Below, piece after piece: positions 1 to 11,756 of a stretch of 64,000 nt of DNA; within the stretch, counting starts at the first letter, position 1; each line of letters begins with the position of its first letter. The position numbers and the translations under genes are program-made. This DNA comes from Megamerina dolium. Its lineage: Eukaryota; Arthropoda; Insecta; Diptera; Megamerinidae. Where the stretch lies: contig OY978525.1 of NCBI GenBank assembly GCA_963854835.1, positions 71,161,128 to 71,225,127 on the forward strand, given 5' to 3'. The notes under the pieces are model-generated. The model had not been told where the DNA came from and searched no databases. It saw only the letters and a program-made list of their open reading frames with translations.

Positions 1-1076
1 AGATTGTACAATAAGGCTTTACACGTAATGTGTTTTAATATGAAAAATATACGCACAGGTCTAATATGTAGAAAACATCAATCGTGTTCGTGTGATTTTT
101 ATTGAAATTCTGACATGGACGAGAACATATTTTATTCTTTATTTGTTATTATTATTGTTGTTGGGTGAGGACTGCCATCAAGGGATCTATTGTGTCATCC
201 ACAGTATTACACCATTCATATAACTCTGAGAGCTGGTATAAACCCAAGTGTAAATTTCGAGTGAGTGATAGCGTTAAGCATTGTCTTAAGGAGTGTTGTG
301 GGGATTCCTTGGCATAAATGTACAATACGACACTGAGGAAAAAAAGTATAAAATTCCATTGTACAGAGTGCTCACATAAGGCCTGGCGCAAAGTCAAAGT
401 TGAAATTATTGATCAATATAATTTGGTGAAACCGCAAAGTATTTGCAATACCTTTCCAGTGATATATAACATTTTAGACCTTCTTTTTACATTTTAGAAG
501 TTACCAAGAAATAAAAAGAAGAAAATTTTTTTTTTTTCAAAAATCGATTTTTTCCAAAATTTACCACCATATTAAAAGCCATACAATTATCTTTTCATTG
601 GTGTATTAACCGTTAATCTATCCTTTGAACAAAAATGTTCCATATACATTTTTGTTTAAACTTTTTTTCTTTGTTAGTGAATATTGAATTCTACTATTTA
701 ACTAATCTGTAACTTCATTACATTTTTGCATTTTATAACAAAGTTCATTGCAAAGTTTTGTTATAATTTCAAATCTTCATAATTCCATCCTGTGGTACAA
801 AAATGTTCCATTGCACATTTCGGTTATAAACTTATCCAGTATGCAAAATCCGAATTCCGAGTGTATGAATTTATTGGAATATACAACAAATTTACTCCAA
901 TGGTTCGAATTCTGCGTATTGTTTATTCAAAATCGTTTGGCGTAGTCTAAAACAATAAAAATCAGTTCTCTCCTCTCTTACAAAGACAGCCCTAAGATCT
1001 TCCACAATTTTACTTTGCTTGGCGTCGCTACTGTCGTTATAACGATATTTGCTTTATTAAAGCGGTTCCTAAATAT
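1..1076. other. AT-rich stretch, no gene recognised
   Basis: No convincing coding frame. A T-run lies at 526-537. The 14-mer CAAAAATGTTCCAT occurs twice, at 630-643 and 798-811, so part of this stretch may belong to the decayed piggyBac-like element that follows, but no terminal repeat could be fixed. Confidence 0.5.
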
Positions 1077-2450
1077 TTGGCTGGAGAAGAAATAGGAAAT
1101 GTTCTAAAAGAAAATGAAAATGAGAAATTATCAGGCAGCGATTTCGAACCGGATGAAAGCCCTCTTTTCAAAGTGAATGTGAAGCCGAAAGTACTTCAAA
1201 TGAAAAAACTGAGGACGTACTCTACGTGTCCAAAGACAACACTGTTTGAAGTTCAATGCCTTTTCCAAGCGGTCGTTTACGTTCATCCAATGTGATTGAA
1301 AAGCGTCTTGGTAAGAATAACGGAAAGTTATTTTCTGTCATTTGCTGATCATGCTCATTTGCATACTTAGGGGTTACTAGATATGCGCTGAATCGAATGA
1401 CGGATATAAAAGATGCGTTTTAGCTATATTTTCCGCATCAAGTCGAAAGAATTATAATCGAATATTCAAATAAATATAGGAAGCATTTGGATGGGAAGAA
1501 CTATGTTCAACTTGATACAGATTTGTTGCACGCATACTTTGGGGTGTTGATATTAGCTCGCGTTTATAAATATGATTTCTTATGATTGCATTATAAGTAA
1601 ACTGCGTTCGTAAGATATTCCACATTTACGGTTAGGTCAAAGAATGAAAAATGGAAGATTTTTTTGATGCTGACTATGGTCGTCCAATATTTCGCGGCAT
1701 TATGTCGAGGAAGACCTAAATAACCTAACGACACAAACCTATTCGTTTCGATGATGTAATTAGTCGACGTCAACAACGCAATGACGACAAATTTACACCG
1801 ATATGGGACTTATGGGAAACAATTTAATATAATATAAATTTAGATAATTCTAAGCCCCAAAAATATGGTATCAATTTTTGGTTTATTGTTTCTACTGAAA
1901 CATGTTATATATGGCGAATTCAGCCATATTTAGGAAAAGGATTAAGTGGAATCCCAGAAACAAATCAAGGAGAGCGGGTAGTTCTCGATTTGACAGAAGG
2001 TCTAAATGGTCATAATGTCACAATGGATAACTTTTTTTCGTCCAGACCCTAGGGCAATAGCCTAGACTGGCAAAATGTTCAGACTGGAAGCCGAAGCAAA
2101 AACGCACCAAACGTACATGTTTTTTGCATCAGCTAGGTAGTGTATTAGCCCATGGTTATATGAACAAGCGAACCCATGCACCAAGAAAGAGTTCTTCAGA
2201 GAATTGCTTCTTCAATCAATCACAAGGAACCATGACCATATGGTTGAAGATGAGATGCCTAGGCCATCATCAATGAAAAGCAGGAAGTCGCAAAAGGGAG
2301 TTGTCAAACGAGGCCGATGTAATGAGTGCTATCACTCTGGTGAAAATAAGTATAAGAGGACTACTCTGTTTTGCTGCATTTGTGATAAGGCTAATGTAAA
2401 GATACGCATGCTGACAATATTTGCACTTTATGCGTTCCAATGAAAAAAGT
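1077..2450 (+). pseudogene. piggyBac-like transposase, decayed
   Basis: Broken reading frames follow the order of a piggyBac-family transposase (DDE_Tnp_1_7 type). An acidic N-terminus lies at 1077-1295. A stretch reading roughly LLHAYFGVLILARVYK lies near 1525-1570, and KYGINFWFIV near 1860-1890. From 1921 come PYLGKGLSG and then VTMDNFFSS (about 2010-2040), which is the family's characteristic DNFF block around a catalytic Asp. The final part (2204-2443) is basic with the Cys pattern RCNEC...CCICD, matching the C-terminal Cys-rich domain. At least five stops or frameshifts break it, so it is inactive. The order of motifs makes the family call fairly safe; element ends and TTAA duplications were not located. 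Confidence 0.75.
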
Positions 2451-3048
2451 TGATCAGTGAACTTCAAAGTAACTAATAGTAACTAATTCTGATTTTCTAT
2501 GTATTTATATGCTTGGATTTGTTAATTTAAATTTAAGAAATATATTATTGAGATCCATTAAATAAAAAAAACACGAGTTAAATGTTTTTTTGTTGGTTGT
2601 TAGATAAAATAAAGAACAAGAAATAATTCGGATGGAAATGTACATATAGAATAATAATGTTCCAAAGGGTGGAATTTCTTACTTTTTTTAAGGAGCAATG
2701 TACGATTAAAGATATTTTTTTCAAATTATATATCGGTGAAAAGGTATTAAAAATTCAATTAAATTCGATACCCATATGGAAAAGTTGCGAATTTATTGAG
2801 TAATTTCGATCGGAAATTTGAACGTTGACCTTTCCGTACTTATAGCATGGCAGGCAATACTAATCAAAACACGTGTGATAAGCACAATTTGTATGAAGTT
2901 GGTTATCCAAAAGATATTTTTAATACATATACTTATATCCCATAAGCAAGCAATTCCAAAATTAACCAAATCATGGTCAGTAAAATCAGCATATAGCCTA
3001 TCAAAACTGCAATTCCAATGACATATAAACATTAAATTAACAAGAGCC
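2451..3048. other. AT-rich spacer
   Basis: Nothing recognised; short overlapping open frames on both strands around 2793-3050 show no family motif. Confidence 0.4.
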
Positions 3049-3172
3049 ATCTACCATTATTCTAATACTGTCCAAAATTTAAGACGCACAACAGTAATGG
3101 AAGAGAAACTCGGCCAATGAGCCCTTTGGAGCTTTAAGTGCCACATATTTATTTTTTTTTATCTACCATTAT
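3049..3172 (+). repeat. 5'-truncated SINE copy with 12-bp target duplication
   Basis: A 100-bp body (3061-3160) matches the 3' part of the SINE found full length at 22449, 37060 and 56562, in the opposite orientation. It ends in the family's 3' tail, GTGCCACATATTTATT followed by T. A perfect 12-bp direct repeat, ATCTACCATTAT, flanks it at 3049-3060 and 3161-3172. The missing 5' end, intact 3' end and duplication are what LINE-driven retrotransposition leaves, and show this copy is young relative to its surroundings. Confidence 0.85.
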
Positions 3173-3224
3173 TTATATACGTTATATTACTAACCATTCA
3201 TTACAAGGGATTGTGATACAGTGT

Positions 3225-3990
3225 AATGTGTTAAACTGGAGGCTTCATACGTCAAGGCACTACTAACTGTTTCCGCATATGTACACCTTGGTGACATGAC
3301 TAGGGAACGCTGAATGGTGTGGTTCCATCAAATCTTGGTGGCTTTAGTTTAATTGTACTTGAATCTGTAATCATTGATACGGCTGGTCCATTTATGTTTA
3401 GTTGGTTGAGTTCGTGCTGTAATTTCTTGATTTTATCTTCCAAATCATCATTTCTGTCTACATGTTTCTTCAGCTTATCAACCAAATCATCCACATGTTC
3501 TTTCAGCTCTGTGGCTTTATCATTAATACCTCCAGAAATTTCCTGAAATTTGATATCAATTCCTTTTTGTAAGTTCTCGATGACATGTTCTTGACGAGCT
3601 GAACCTTCCTGAATTTGCATACGCAATTCACTAATAACACCCTCTTGGCGTGCCGAATGTTCTTGAAACATAGAGTCAATGCGAGTCGCATTTTCTTTTA
3701 CTTCCGTACGCAATTCAGCCGAATGTTCTTGTAACTTCGCATTAATTCCTTGCAGTTGCTGCTGCTCTTGTTGCATCATGGATTTCATGAATTCCATGAC
3801 TTGACTACTCGCATCTATCTTCCTCGGCGTGCACAACTGCACCCTCAAAGAACTCATGTTCTTCTACATAAATACCGTTAGCCTCTATAGCTTGCCTCAG
3901 CCTTACCAGCAGTTCCGCTTTTGCACCTGATGGTGATAGATTCATCTCTACCAACAGCTTTTTAAGCTGATCCACTTTTAGTTGGTCACA
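3225..3990 (-). pseudogene. Ty3/gypsy gag fragment with SAP-like N-terminus
   Basis: Second, partial copy of the gag seen at 5300-6178. Reading right to left, 3987-3858 encodes a SAP-like helix pair (LKVDQLKKLLVEM then SGAKAELLVRLRQ), a fold known for DNA binding and present in some insect gypsy gags. A frameshift near 3830 moves the reading into an open frame at 3857-3300 holding a long heptad-rich coiled coil with repeats of the type QEHSARQ and ending KLKPPRFDGTTPF. Position 3300 then joins directly to the gag C-terminus (3225-3299, matching 5540-5612), so about 350 bp of the gag core is deleted. The upstream edge at about 3990 abuts a truncated reverse transcriptase from the neighbouring copy. 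Confidence 0.75.
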
Positions 3991-5290
3991 GGTCGTCTAT
4001 AGTAGGTACATAAGCCTAGGAAGCTTTTTAACTCGTGAAGATTCGACGGAATAGGCCATGCTTATACTGCTTCTAATTTCTCCTCGTCGGTATGTACCCC
4101 TTTTGTTGTTACTTTATGGCCAAGATATTTAACTTCTAAAGAGTGAACACTTTTTCATATTCAGTTTAAGCCCTGCTGATTGTATACGCTCAAATACTTA
4201 TTTCACTTTTCCAAGTGGTCGTTAAAATCTTTTCCCATCACAATAATGTCATCGAGGTATACCAAGAACGTTTTCCAGTGTAGTCCTTTGAATATATGCT
4301 TCATCAAACGTTCGAAAGTAGCCGGCGCATTGCATAAGCCAAATGGCATCACTGTAAATTGCCATAGACCAGAAAGCTGTTTTCTCTTTGTCCTCCTTAC
4401 CAAGTTCCAAGGTGTACTCCATGGACCCCCGTTTAATAACACCATATCGATAATCAGCTTAATGGCTTTATCTCTTTTGGCCAATGAAAATTGTCGTGGT
4501 GCTTGACGAATTGGTATAGAATCACCGGTGTCCATGTGATTTTTCACGATGGTTGTTCGTCCACCAGTTTTTCCATGTGAAGAAAAGGTTGAACTGTACT
4601 TCTCTAATAGTTGTAAAGACATTTCTTCTTGCTGGTTGGTACGCATTATCTGCCCATTCTTCCATCTGTGCTTTTAATTCCGCTCTAACAGTTCCTGATC
4701 TTCCACTTTCCATAGACGAACCTTTTTCGCAGTCTACTACGGCAGTAACTTCCTGGCAATGACCCACTACCCACAACTTGCCTGTACCATCATCCACATT
4801 CACCGCTTCTGATTTTATTGGAACCTCTTGTCGTTGACATGCCAGTACTCGGTTGATGCTCCCACTACGTTTGTAACCGATGTTCAATGGTAACTCACCA
4901 TTTGCATAGCGTAGTATCCGTTGATTTAAATCTAATGTAAATCCGTTGTCAATCATAAAATCAACACCATTATTATTACGTCGTCTATGATGTCAGCCAC
5001 AATGAATTCATGTTCCCACGTGCAATTTCCAATAGATACTCGTTTCTTTATCTTACCCAGCATTTGTGCATCCTCACCCGTTGCTGTACGCAATTTTATT
5101 CCCATTAAAGGCTCAAACCTCTACCAAATCGCTCTTGATTATTGATGCACCAGTATCCAGGGTTAACATGAATTCCATATTGTCCAATTTTCTATCAATA
5201 GTCAAGCTGCTTGGCACACGCTGTAGTTGTGAAATGTGAATGATGGGGCAACCCACTGTTGGAGTCAGTTCACGCCCCGCTGAACTGACT
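3991..5290 (-). pseudogene. Ty3/gypsy pol (protease and reverse transcriptase), truncated
   Basis: Continues from the gag at 5300-6178 on the same strand. The aspartic protease active site LDTGAS is encoded near 5145-5165. The reverse transcriptase follows (about 4650-3995) with FTVMPFGLCNAPATF and the catalytic VYLDDIIV (about 4240-4265), then SFLGL-YYRR near 4000, the conserved end of the RT thumb. There the element stops: RNase H and integrase are missing, and a second gag fragment begins at once at about 3990. Several frameshifts separate the domains. Family assignment rests on the FGLCNAPATF and YLDD signatures of Ty3/gypsy. Confidence 0.85.
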
Positions 5291-5299
5291 CGGTTTAGT

Positions 5300-6178
5300 T
5301 TAACGATGGATTTGTGTTAGTAGAGCGATAGCTGTCCACCTTATTCTCCTTCGCCTTTGTCTTTCTGGAGAATTCGATCTTGATCGCTTTCGTCGTAGAC
5401 GGCAGTCACGCGCCATGTGTCCTGGTTTGTCGCAAATAAAGCACTTACCAGTAAATTTGTTTTCGCGTCGACCTGTTGTTCTTCCTTCAGGCTGCACTAC
5501 TGTACGCCTTTACTTGGCGTACACGTGGAACTGGTCGACACATTAAATTGGCGGCTTCATATGTCAAAGCAGTACTAATTGTTTCAGCATAAATATTCCT
5601 TGGTGACATGACTAGGGCACGCTTTGTCTCTCCTTCACGTATGCCATCTATGAATGGCTCTCTTTTTATTTTGTTGACGAACTCTCCCGAATTACCGGAG
5701 AACGTTAAATGACATAAGCGCTCATTACTCCGTTGCACACGCGATCTTAACTCTACTCTATGCAATTGACTCATATTTTCATATACATATTTGCGCTGGA
5801 GTGCCTCCATCAGCGATTGATAGCTACCACGATATTTCTCTGAAACCATTTGTAACACTGCGGAAGCATTGCCTTTTAATGCGACTATTAAAGCAGCGGT
5901 CTTGTCGCTATCATCCCAATGATTCTTCGCAGCTGTTGTCTCGATTTGAAGCTTGAAGATATTGAATGGCGTGCTTCCGTCAATTGTTGGTGGCTTTAGT
6001 TTGATTGTAGTGTGATTGAGTTCGTGCTGTAATTTCTCGAGGTTTTCTTCTAAGTCATCATGTCTGTCTACATGTTCCTTCAGCTTATCATCCAAATCAT
6101 CCACACGTTCCTTCAGGTCTGTGACTTTGTCATTAATAGTTGCGGAAATTTCCTGAAATCTAATCTCAATTCCGTCTT
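5300..6178 (-). pseudogene. Ty3/gypsy gag with CCHC knuckle
   Basis: The reading frame 6178-5487 encodes a coiled-coil segment (IRFQEIS...LKERVDDLDDKLKEHV) followed by a capsid-like region. After a frameshift near 5490 comes a basic nucleocapsid with one zinc knuckle, CFICDKPGHMARDC (CX2CX4HX4C, about 5402-5447). This is the RNA-binding structural protein of a gypsy-type retrotransposon. Its original N-terminus is gone: upstream of 6178 the sequence switches to the 5' untranslated part of an RTE LINE, so the open frame that runs on to 6308 is chimeric and its first 40-odd codons are not gag. Confidence 0.85.
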
Positions 6179-6450
6179 CAGCCGCCTCCCAGCGGGTGCC
6201 AGGAAGACGTTGGCCGATGGTCGCCACATGGAGGGCCCCCATTAATAATAATGAAAGCGCCGTCACATAGTAAGCGGAGCAAGCTATATGACTACCCCTC
6301 ATTAACAAGTAAAGGTATCATCACATAGCGCTCAGATCAAACTACGTGACAGCCAGTGAGTTGACTTGCGATGAGTTCAACAAGGATTGCGCTAGCCCCA
6401 CACGGTTGAGGCAGTTAGACACGTTACCTTGCGAAAATACCACCAGACCA
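6179..6450 (-). mobile_element. RTE LINE, 5'-end fragment (copy 1)
   Basis: Matches the 5' untranslated leader of the RTE LINE in this window (compare 51040-51308 and 8551-8720), in - orientation, starting at TGGTCTGGTGGT on the - strand (6450) and running through the GGGGCCCTCC block. Everything downstream of the leader is missing; it joins gypsy gag at 6178. LINE insertions normally lose their 5' end, so a copy that has only the 5' end points to a later deletion or rearrangement. Confidence 0.85.
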
Positions 6451-6568
6451 CCGTATTCTGCATCTACTGCCATAGTGTTTTTTTTTTGTTTTTCTGTACT
6501 AAGAATTTAAGTTTCTATGTGTGGTGAATGTCTCATTTTCTTACATAATATGTTTTGTTATATATATA

Positions 6569-7859
6569 TAAAGGGTTATCCATTTTGCGGTTTCAAAAGT
6601 AAATGTAAATAAAACACATATAAAATATTTTTTATTATGATGTTTCTTTTTTATTATAAAGTTTAAACGTTGATATTATGTGTGAAATACTACATTATTT
6701 AAATGACCACCACGCGAATTGTTGCAAGCAACGATTATTTTGAGGTAATTTTCGACCACTTTTTGACACATATTGGGCGGTATCTCAGCCATAACGTGAC
6801 GAATGTTGGTTTTTAAGTGCTCAAGAGTTAAAGGTTTATCTGCATAAACACGGTCTTTCGCGTAGCCCCACAAAAAAAAGTCAAGCGGTGTCAAATCGCA
6901 TGATCTTGGTGGCCACTTGATATCGCCACGGCGAGAAATTACGCGGCCAGAAAATTTCTCTTGCAATAAAGCCATATTCGCTCGAGTTGTGTGGCATGTG
7001 GCACCGTCTTGTTGAAACCACATATTCTCTAAGTCGTATTCTTCAATAGCAGGCAAAAAAAAGTCGGTTATCATATGACCATAACGCTCCGAATTGACGG
7101 TGACAGTCGTTCCATCGTCGTTTTCGAAGAAGTAAGGTCCAATCACACCTCCGGACCAAAGAGCGCACCAACCAGTGACTTTTTGTGGATGTAGTGGCCT
7201 CTCTTCAATTACATGAGGATTCTCAGAACCCCTCAGAACTCAGAATACGACAATTTTGTTTGTTAACATACCCACCGAGTGAGAAATGTGCTTCGTCGCT
7301 GAAGAAAATTTTGTTCGAAAAATTGCCGTCCACCGCCTGTTGTTCAAGCACCCATTCGACGTATCTGGCTTCAGTTGTTGTGTGAGCTGGATTTTATATG
7401 GATGTAGGTGTAGATCCAAATGCAAAATATGCCATAATGTGCCGTAAGACAGTCCTAATTCCTGAGAACGACGAGGAATCGACACATTCGGGTCTTCGGC
7501 AACACTTTCACTTACAGCAGCGATATTTTCGGTGGTACGAGCGAAACGATGATGCACAGGCCTTACAATATCTGTAACCGATCCAGTCTCTTCATATTTC
7601 TTCACAATTTTGCCAATTGCTTGCGTAGTTGGACGATTATGTAAACCATAATCTCCTCTTAAAGCACGATATGTGGCTGTGGCAGAATCACCATTTTTGT
7701 AGTAGATTTTTACAATTTTAATGCGTTGTGCGATAGTTAAGTGATCCATTTTCGTCAGACTTTGAACTGAAAAAGAAAGAAATTGTTTTAACAACTCAGT
7801 TTGACAGATGTCGAATTCTAGCCCTATACTTTTGAAACCGCGAAATGGATAACCCTTTA
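6569..7859 (-). mobile_element. mariner-type element, DD41D group
   Basis: Body 6571-7857 (1,287 bp) has about 30-bp inverted ends (AAGGGTTATCCATTT... with one C/T difference) and a TA duplication at 6569-6570 and 7858-7859. This is the standard Tc1/mariner layout with one transposase gene on the - strand. The termini are nearly perfect while the gene is frameshifted, so it could only be mobilised by transposase supplied elsewhere. Confidence 0.9.
6676..7749 (-). pseudogene. DD41D mariner transposase, frameshifted
   Basis: Starts MDHLTIAQRIKIVKIYY at 7749, a helix-turn-helix N-terminus, and continues with a second DNA-binding region (about 7620-7400). A frameshift lies near 7370-7390. The catalytic stretch IFFSDEAHFSLGG follows (first Asp), then FQQDGATCH (second Asp) and CDLTPLDFFLWG (third Asp). 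I count 41 residues between the second and third Asp, giving DD41D, the spacing of the rosa-type mariners first described from the tephritid Ceratitis rosa. The frame closes at 6676 with GGHLNNVVFHT. A stop or frameshift near 7150-7240 also breaks it. Confidence 0.85.
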
Positions 7860-8300
7860 TAAGTATTTATATAATATTTCCAATTTTCAAATAGTATTAT
7901 TATATTTTGTCTGATTCGTATGTATGTGTACCGCACAGACTCACCATTCGTTGAGAGCCTATCCGGCTCGAAGGACCATAAAATGTATGTTTGCAGATGT
8001 GATTGCCGGTGGGCCGCTTAGTGGCAAGACCTCTCCACTGATGATCTTGTTGTTGTTACTGCTGCTGTTGATTTAGATGGTAGTGGACGGTTTTTACGTA
8101 GATGTAGTAATAGGATGTACACGATGCGGATTTTTTTATATACGCAAAAAAAATAGAAGCACAATTTCCGTGTAATTGAAAGAGAGGAAAAGTACGGAGT
8201 GGTAGAAGTGAGTGGAGAACTGGCATAATCGGTGATGCCAGATCGCTTATTCACCATCAAACCAACAGTGCGTGAAATGTTTTGGCGTAGACATATATAA
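7860..8300. other. spacer, no gene seen
   Basis: No family motif on either strand. Contains short GTTGTTGTTACTGCTGCTG-like trinucleotide runs near 8048-8070. Confidence 0.4.
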
Positions 8301-8305
8301 TGAAT

Positions 8306-8371
<66 letters not shown>

Positions 8372-8380
8372 ATATATATA

Positions 8381-8444
<64 letters not shown>

Positions 8445-8457
8445 ATATATATCTATA

Positions 8458-8529
<72 letters not shown>

Positions 8530-8550
8530 AGATATATATCTACATACATA
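8301..8550. repeat. (CA)n then (TA)n microsatellite
   Basis: Simple repeat of about 240 bp: CACACA at 8310-8322 and then nearly pure TA with a few C or G interruptions. It ends exactly where the 5' end of RTE LINE copy 2 starts (8551). Confidence 0.95.
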
Positions 8551-11420
8551 TGGTCTGGTGGTGTTTTCTCAACGTGTCTAACTCTCTCAACCTGGTGGGG
8601 CTAGCACAATCCTTGTTGAACTCATCGCAAGTCAACTCACTGGTTGTCATGTAGTTTGATCTGAGCGCTATGTGATTATACCTTTATTTGTTAATGAGAG
8701 GTAGTCATGTAGCTTGCTTTGCTTGCTATGTGATGGCGCCTCCAGCGTCTACTTGGTCAGCAATAGACTACGACATCTTGTCTCACATTTCACTGTGAAC
8801 GAACGGCTGGTCACAATCCGCATCAAGGCAAAATTTTTCAACATCATCCTTATATGTGCTCACGCTCCGACGGATGAGAAGGGCAATGTGACCAAGGAGA
8901 GCTTCTTTCAGCGCCTCGAAGAAACTTATGACCGCTGCCCCCGCCACGATATAAAAATCGTGCTTGGCGACTTTAATGCCAGGCAAGGAAGGTACCTTTG
9001 GTCCAACTGTCGGAAAATTCAGCCTCCACCAGAACACCTCCGATAACGAAATGAGGCTGATCGACTTCGCCGCAGCACGAAACATGGTAATTTGTGGTAC
9101 CAGATTCCAGCATCTCGACATCCACAAAGCGACATGGCTGTCTCCAGATCAACGTACAAGAAACCAAATTGATCATGTGGTGATTGACGGAAGGCATGCT
9201 TCCAGTGTGATGGACGTGAAATCGATCCGTGGTGCCAACATCGACTAGGATCACTACCTTGTTGCAGCTAAGGTGCGCACACGCTTATGTGTCGCAAATA
9301 ACAAGAGAAGTCCCACACAGAGAAAGCTCGACGTCAGTAAGCTGCGATCACCAGAGACAGCAGATGCATTTTCCACTCGACTATCGGATCTGCTTATGCA
9401 GATCACTCCCCCACTTGATGATACATGCGCACGGTGGACACATATATCCCACTCCATGAATACTGCTGCCGAGGAGGTAATCGGTTACTACCGGCCTCTG
9501 AGGAATGAGTGATATGATCAGGAGTGTCGCGACGCTACCGCAGAGAAAGACGCCGCCTACAGAAAAACCCTGCGAGCAGGCGCAACGCGAGCTGTTAAGG
9601 AGCGGTACAGAGAGAAAAGGAGTGCAGAGAGAAGTCTTTTCAGGCGCAAGAAGAGGGAGTTGGAAAGACGCGAGTGTGAGGAGATAGAGATGTGTACCGA
9701 CAAGAATGAGACTCGAAAATTCTTTGAAAATATCAAGCGCCTGAGTGGAGGTTTGAATCCCGGAGCCTCTTCTTGTCGGAAATGGGAATCTGGTTACAGA
9801 TGTCCAGAGTGTACTGAGCCTATGGAGGGAACACTTCTCCACGTTACTGAATGGCGATGCTACGAACAATTCCGCCAGTGGAGGAGATTGCCCGATAACC
9901 CCAATTACAGATGATGGTGTTGATGTTCCACCACCCGACTATGACGAGGTTGAAACGGCCATTTTAAGGCTGAAGAACAACAAAGCTGCAGGTGCTGATG
10001 GCCTGCCTGCCGAGTTGTTTAAGACCGGAGGCGATGAGCTGCTCACCCGCATGCACCAGCTCATAAGCAGAATATGGTCGGATGAAAGCATGCCTGATGA
10101 TTGGAGGCTCAGTGCTCTCTGTCCTGTACATAAAAAAGGAGACCCCACAATTTGCGCCAACTACCGTGGAATAAGTCTCCTGAGTATCGCATACAAGGTT
10201 CTATCGAGCGTACTGTGTGAAAGGTTGAAGCCTATGCTCAGCAACCTGATTGGACCGTATCAGTGTGGCTTCAGACCAGGTAAATCCACCATCGACCAGA
10301 TTTTCACACTGCGCCAAATCCTGGAGAAGACCCAAGAAAAACAGATCGACGCACACCATCTATTTGTTGATTATACAGTCGCTTTCGACAGTCCGGTTAC
10401 CTCTAGGGATTACCTCTACGCAACAATATCTGAGTTCGGTATTCCTGCAAAGCTCATTCGACTTTGTAGAATGACACTGCATAACTCCCGTTGTGCAGTG
10501 AAAATTGGGAAGGACCTCTCCGCACCGTTTCATACCAAACGGGGTTTCAGAAAAGTTGATTCGTTATCGTGCTACTTCGACATCTACGACATAGTGACAC
10601 TATCAACAAAAGTGCCATGCTGTTAGCGTATGCCGACGATATTGACATAATCGGCATGAACACGCGAGCAGTCAGTGCAGCATTCTCAGAGTTAGAAAGA
10701 GAGTCGCGTAGAATGGGTCTTACGGTGATCGAGGGCAAGACGAAGTATCTAGTGTCAACAAACAAAGAGTCCCGGCGTCTTGGATAGCACGTCACTGTTG
10801 ACAACTACGCTTTTGAAGTAGTAAGGGACTTTGTCTATCTTGGAACCAACATTAACAGCAGTAATGACGTCAGCCTGTAGTTATTGCGAAGGATCACTCT
10901 TGCAAACAGGTGCTACTTTGGGCTAAGTAAGCAATTGAGAAGTCGGGCCCTCTCTCGAAGAACGAAAACTACACTCTACAAGTCTCTCATCATGCCAGTC
11001 CTAACATATGGCGCTGAAGCCTGGACAATTTCCACCTCGGATGAGCGAATGCTTGGAGTTTTCGAGAGAAAAGTCCTACGCAAGATCTTTGGACCTATTT
11101 GCGTTGGTGGCGAGTACCGAATAAGGTACAACCATGAACTGTACGAGCTGTATGTCGATATTGACATAGTAAAGCGCATCAAAATCCAGCGGCTGCGCTG
11201 GCTAGGTCAGAAGGTGTTATATTCGGAACCCGCTGGAGGACGACGCAGAAGAGGAAGACCAAACCTCAGGTGGAAAGACCAAGTACTGGAGAACCTGACG
11301 GCGCTTGGAATTTCTAACTGGCGCCAGCTAGCGAAGAACAGAGATGGCTGGCGAAGCATGTTATTTTCGGCCTAAATCGATATTCGGTTGTTATGGCCAC
11401 ATAAGTAAGTAAGTAAGTAT
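8551..11420 (+). pseudogene. RTE-clade LINE copy 2, broken
   Basis: Begins with the family's 5' end (TGGTCTGGTGG) and ends in the 3' tail (TAAG)n at 11402-11419. A deletion near 8735 joins the leader to the middle of the endonuclease domain (VSNRLRHLVSHF at 8757 on). It then shows LGDFNAR (about 8965-8985), the DH-type endonuclease end without its Ser-Asp pair (stop at 9247), the linker, and the reverse transcriptase from 9940 (NNKAAGADGLPAELF, YRGISLLSIAYK, CGFRPGKSTIDQIF). YADDIDIIG lies at 10629-10655 after a deletion that removed the GFRQGDSLSC-to-LLAYADD stretch in part. The C-terminal open frame 10884-11375 ends [16 protein letters not shown]. Stops occur at 9247, 9510 and 9912, and there are several more, so no complete protein remains. 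Confidence 0.92.
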
Positions 11421-11756
11421 TTTTCTTACGCTCTTGAATTGTGTCGATGAAGAAAGTTTACTAGTAAAGTTCGCGAACGCAGCTATGAACACAAAATATG
11501 TAGAATGAAATAAAAGACAGAACGGACGGAGGAAGCATTAATTAAGTTGTGTATAGATAAATTGTAGAAATATGTAGCGCAAGGAGGAATAGTCATGTCT
11601 GGTCACAGATGGTGGTGCGGTAGTAGTCGCAGTAGCGCAATCCTTTGTTCTAAATTTTCGAGTTCTGCAATATTTCTTGAAATTGACACTAGACACCATT
11701 TCTATATGTTGCACAATATTGACAATATTGTCTTAAATGTTTAAGAACGAGAATAT
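11421..11756. other. spacer, no gene seen
   Basis: Non-coding in all frames examined; no repeat recognised. Confidence 0.4.

Noticed and set aside
5487..6308. 273-codon gag frame with a hydrophobic N-terminus that could look like a signal peptide
   Set aside because: The first 40-odd codons are the antisense of the RTE LINE leader, not part of gag.
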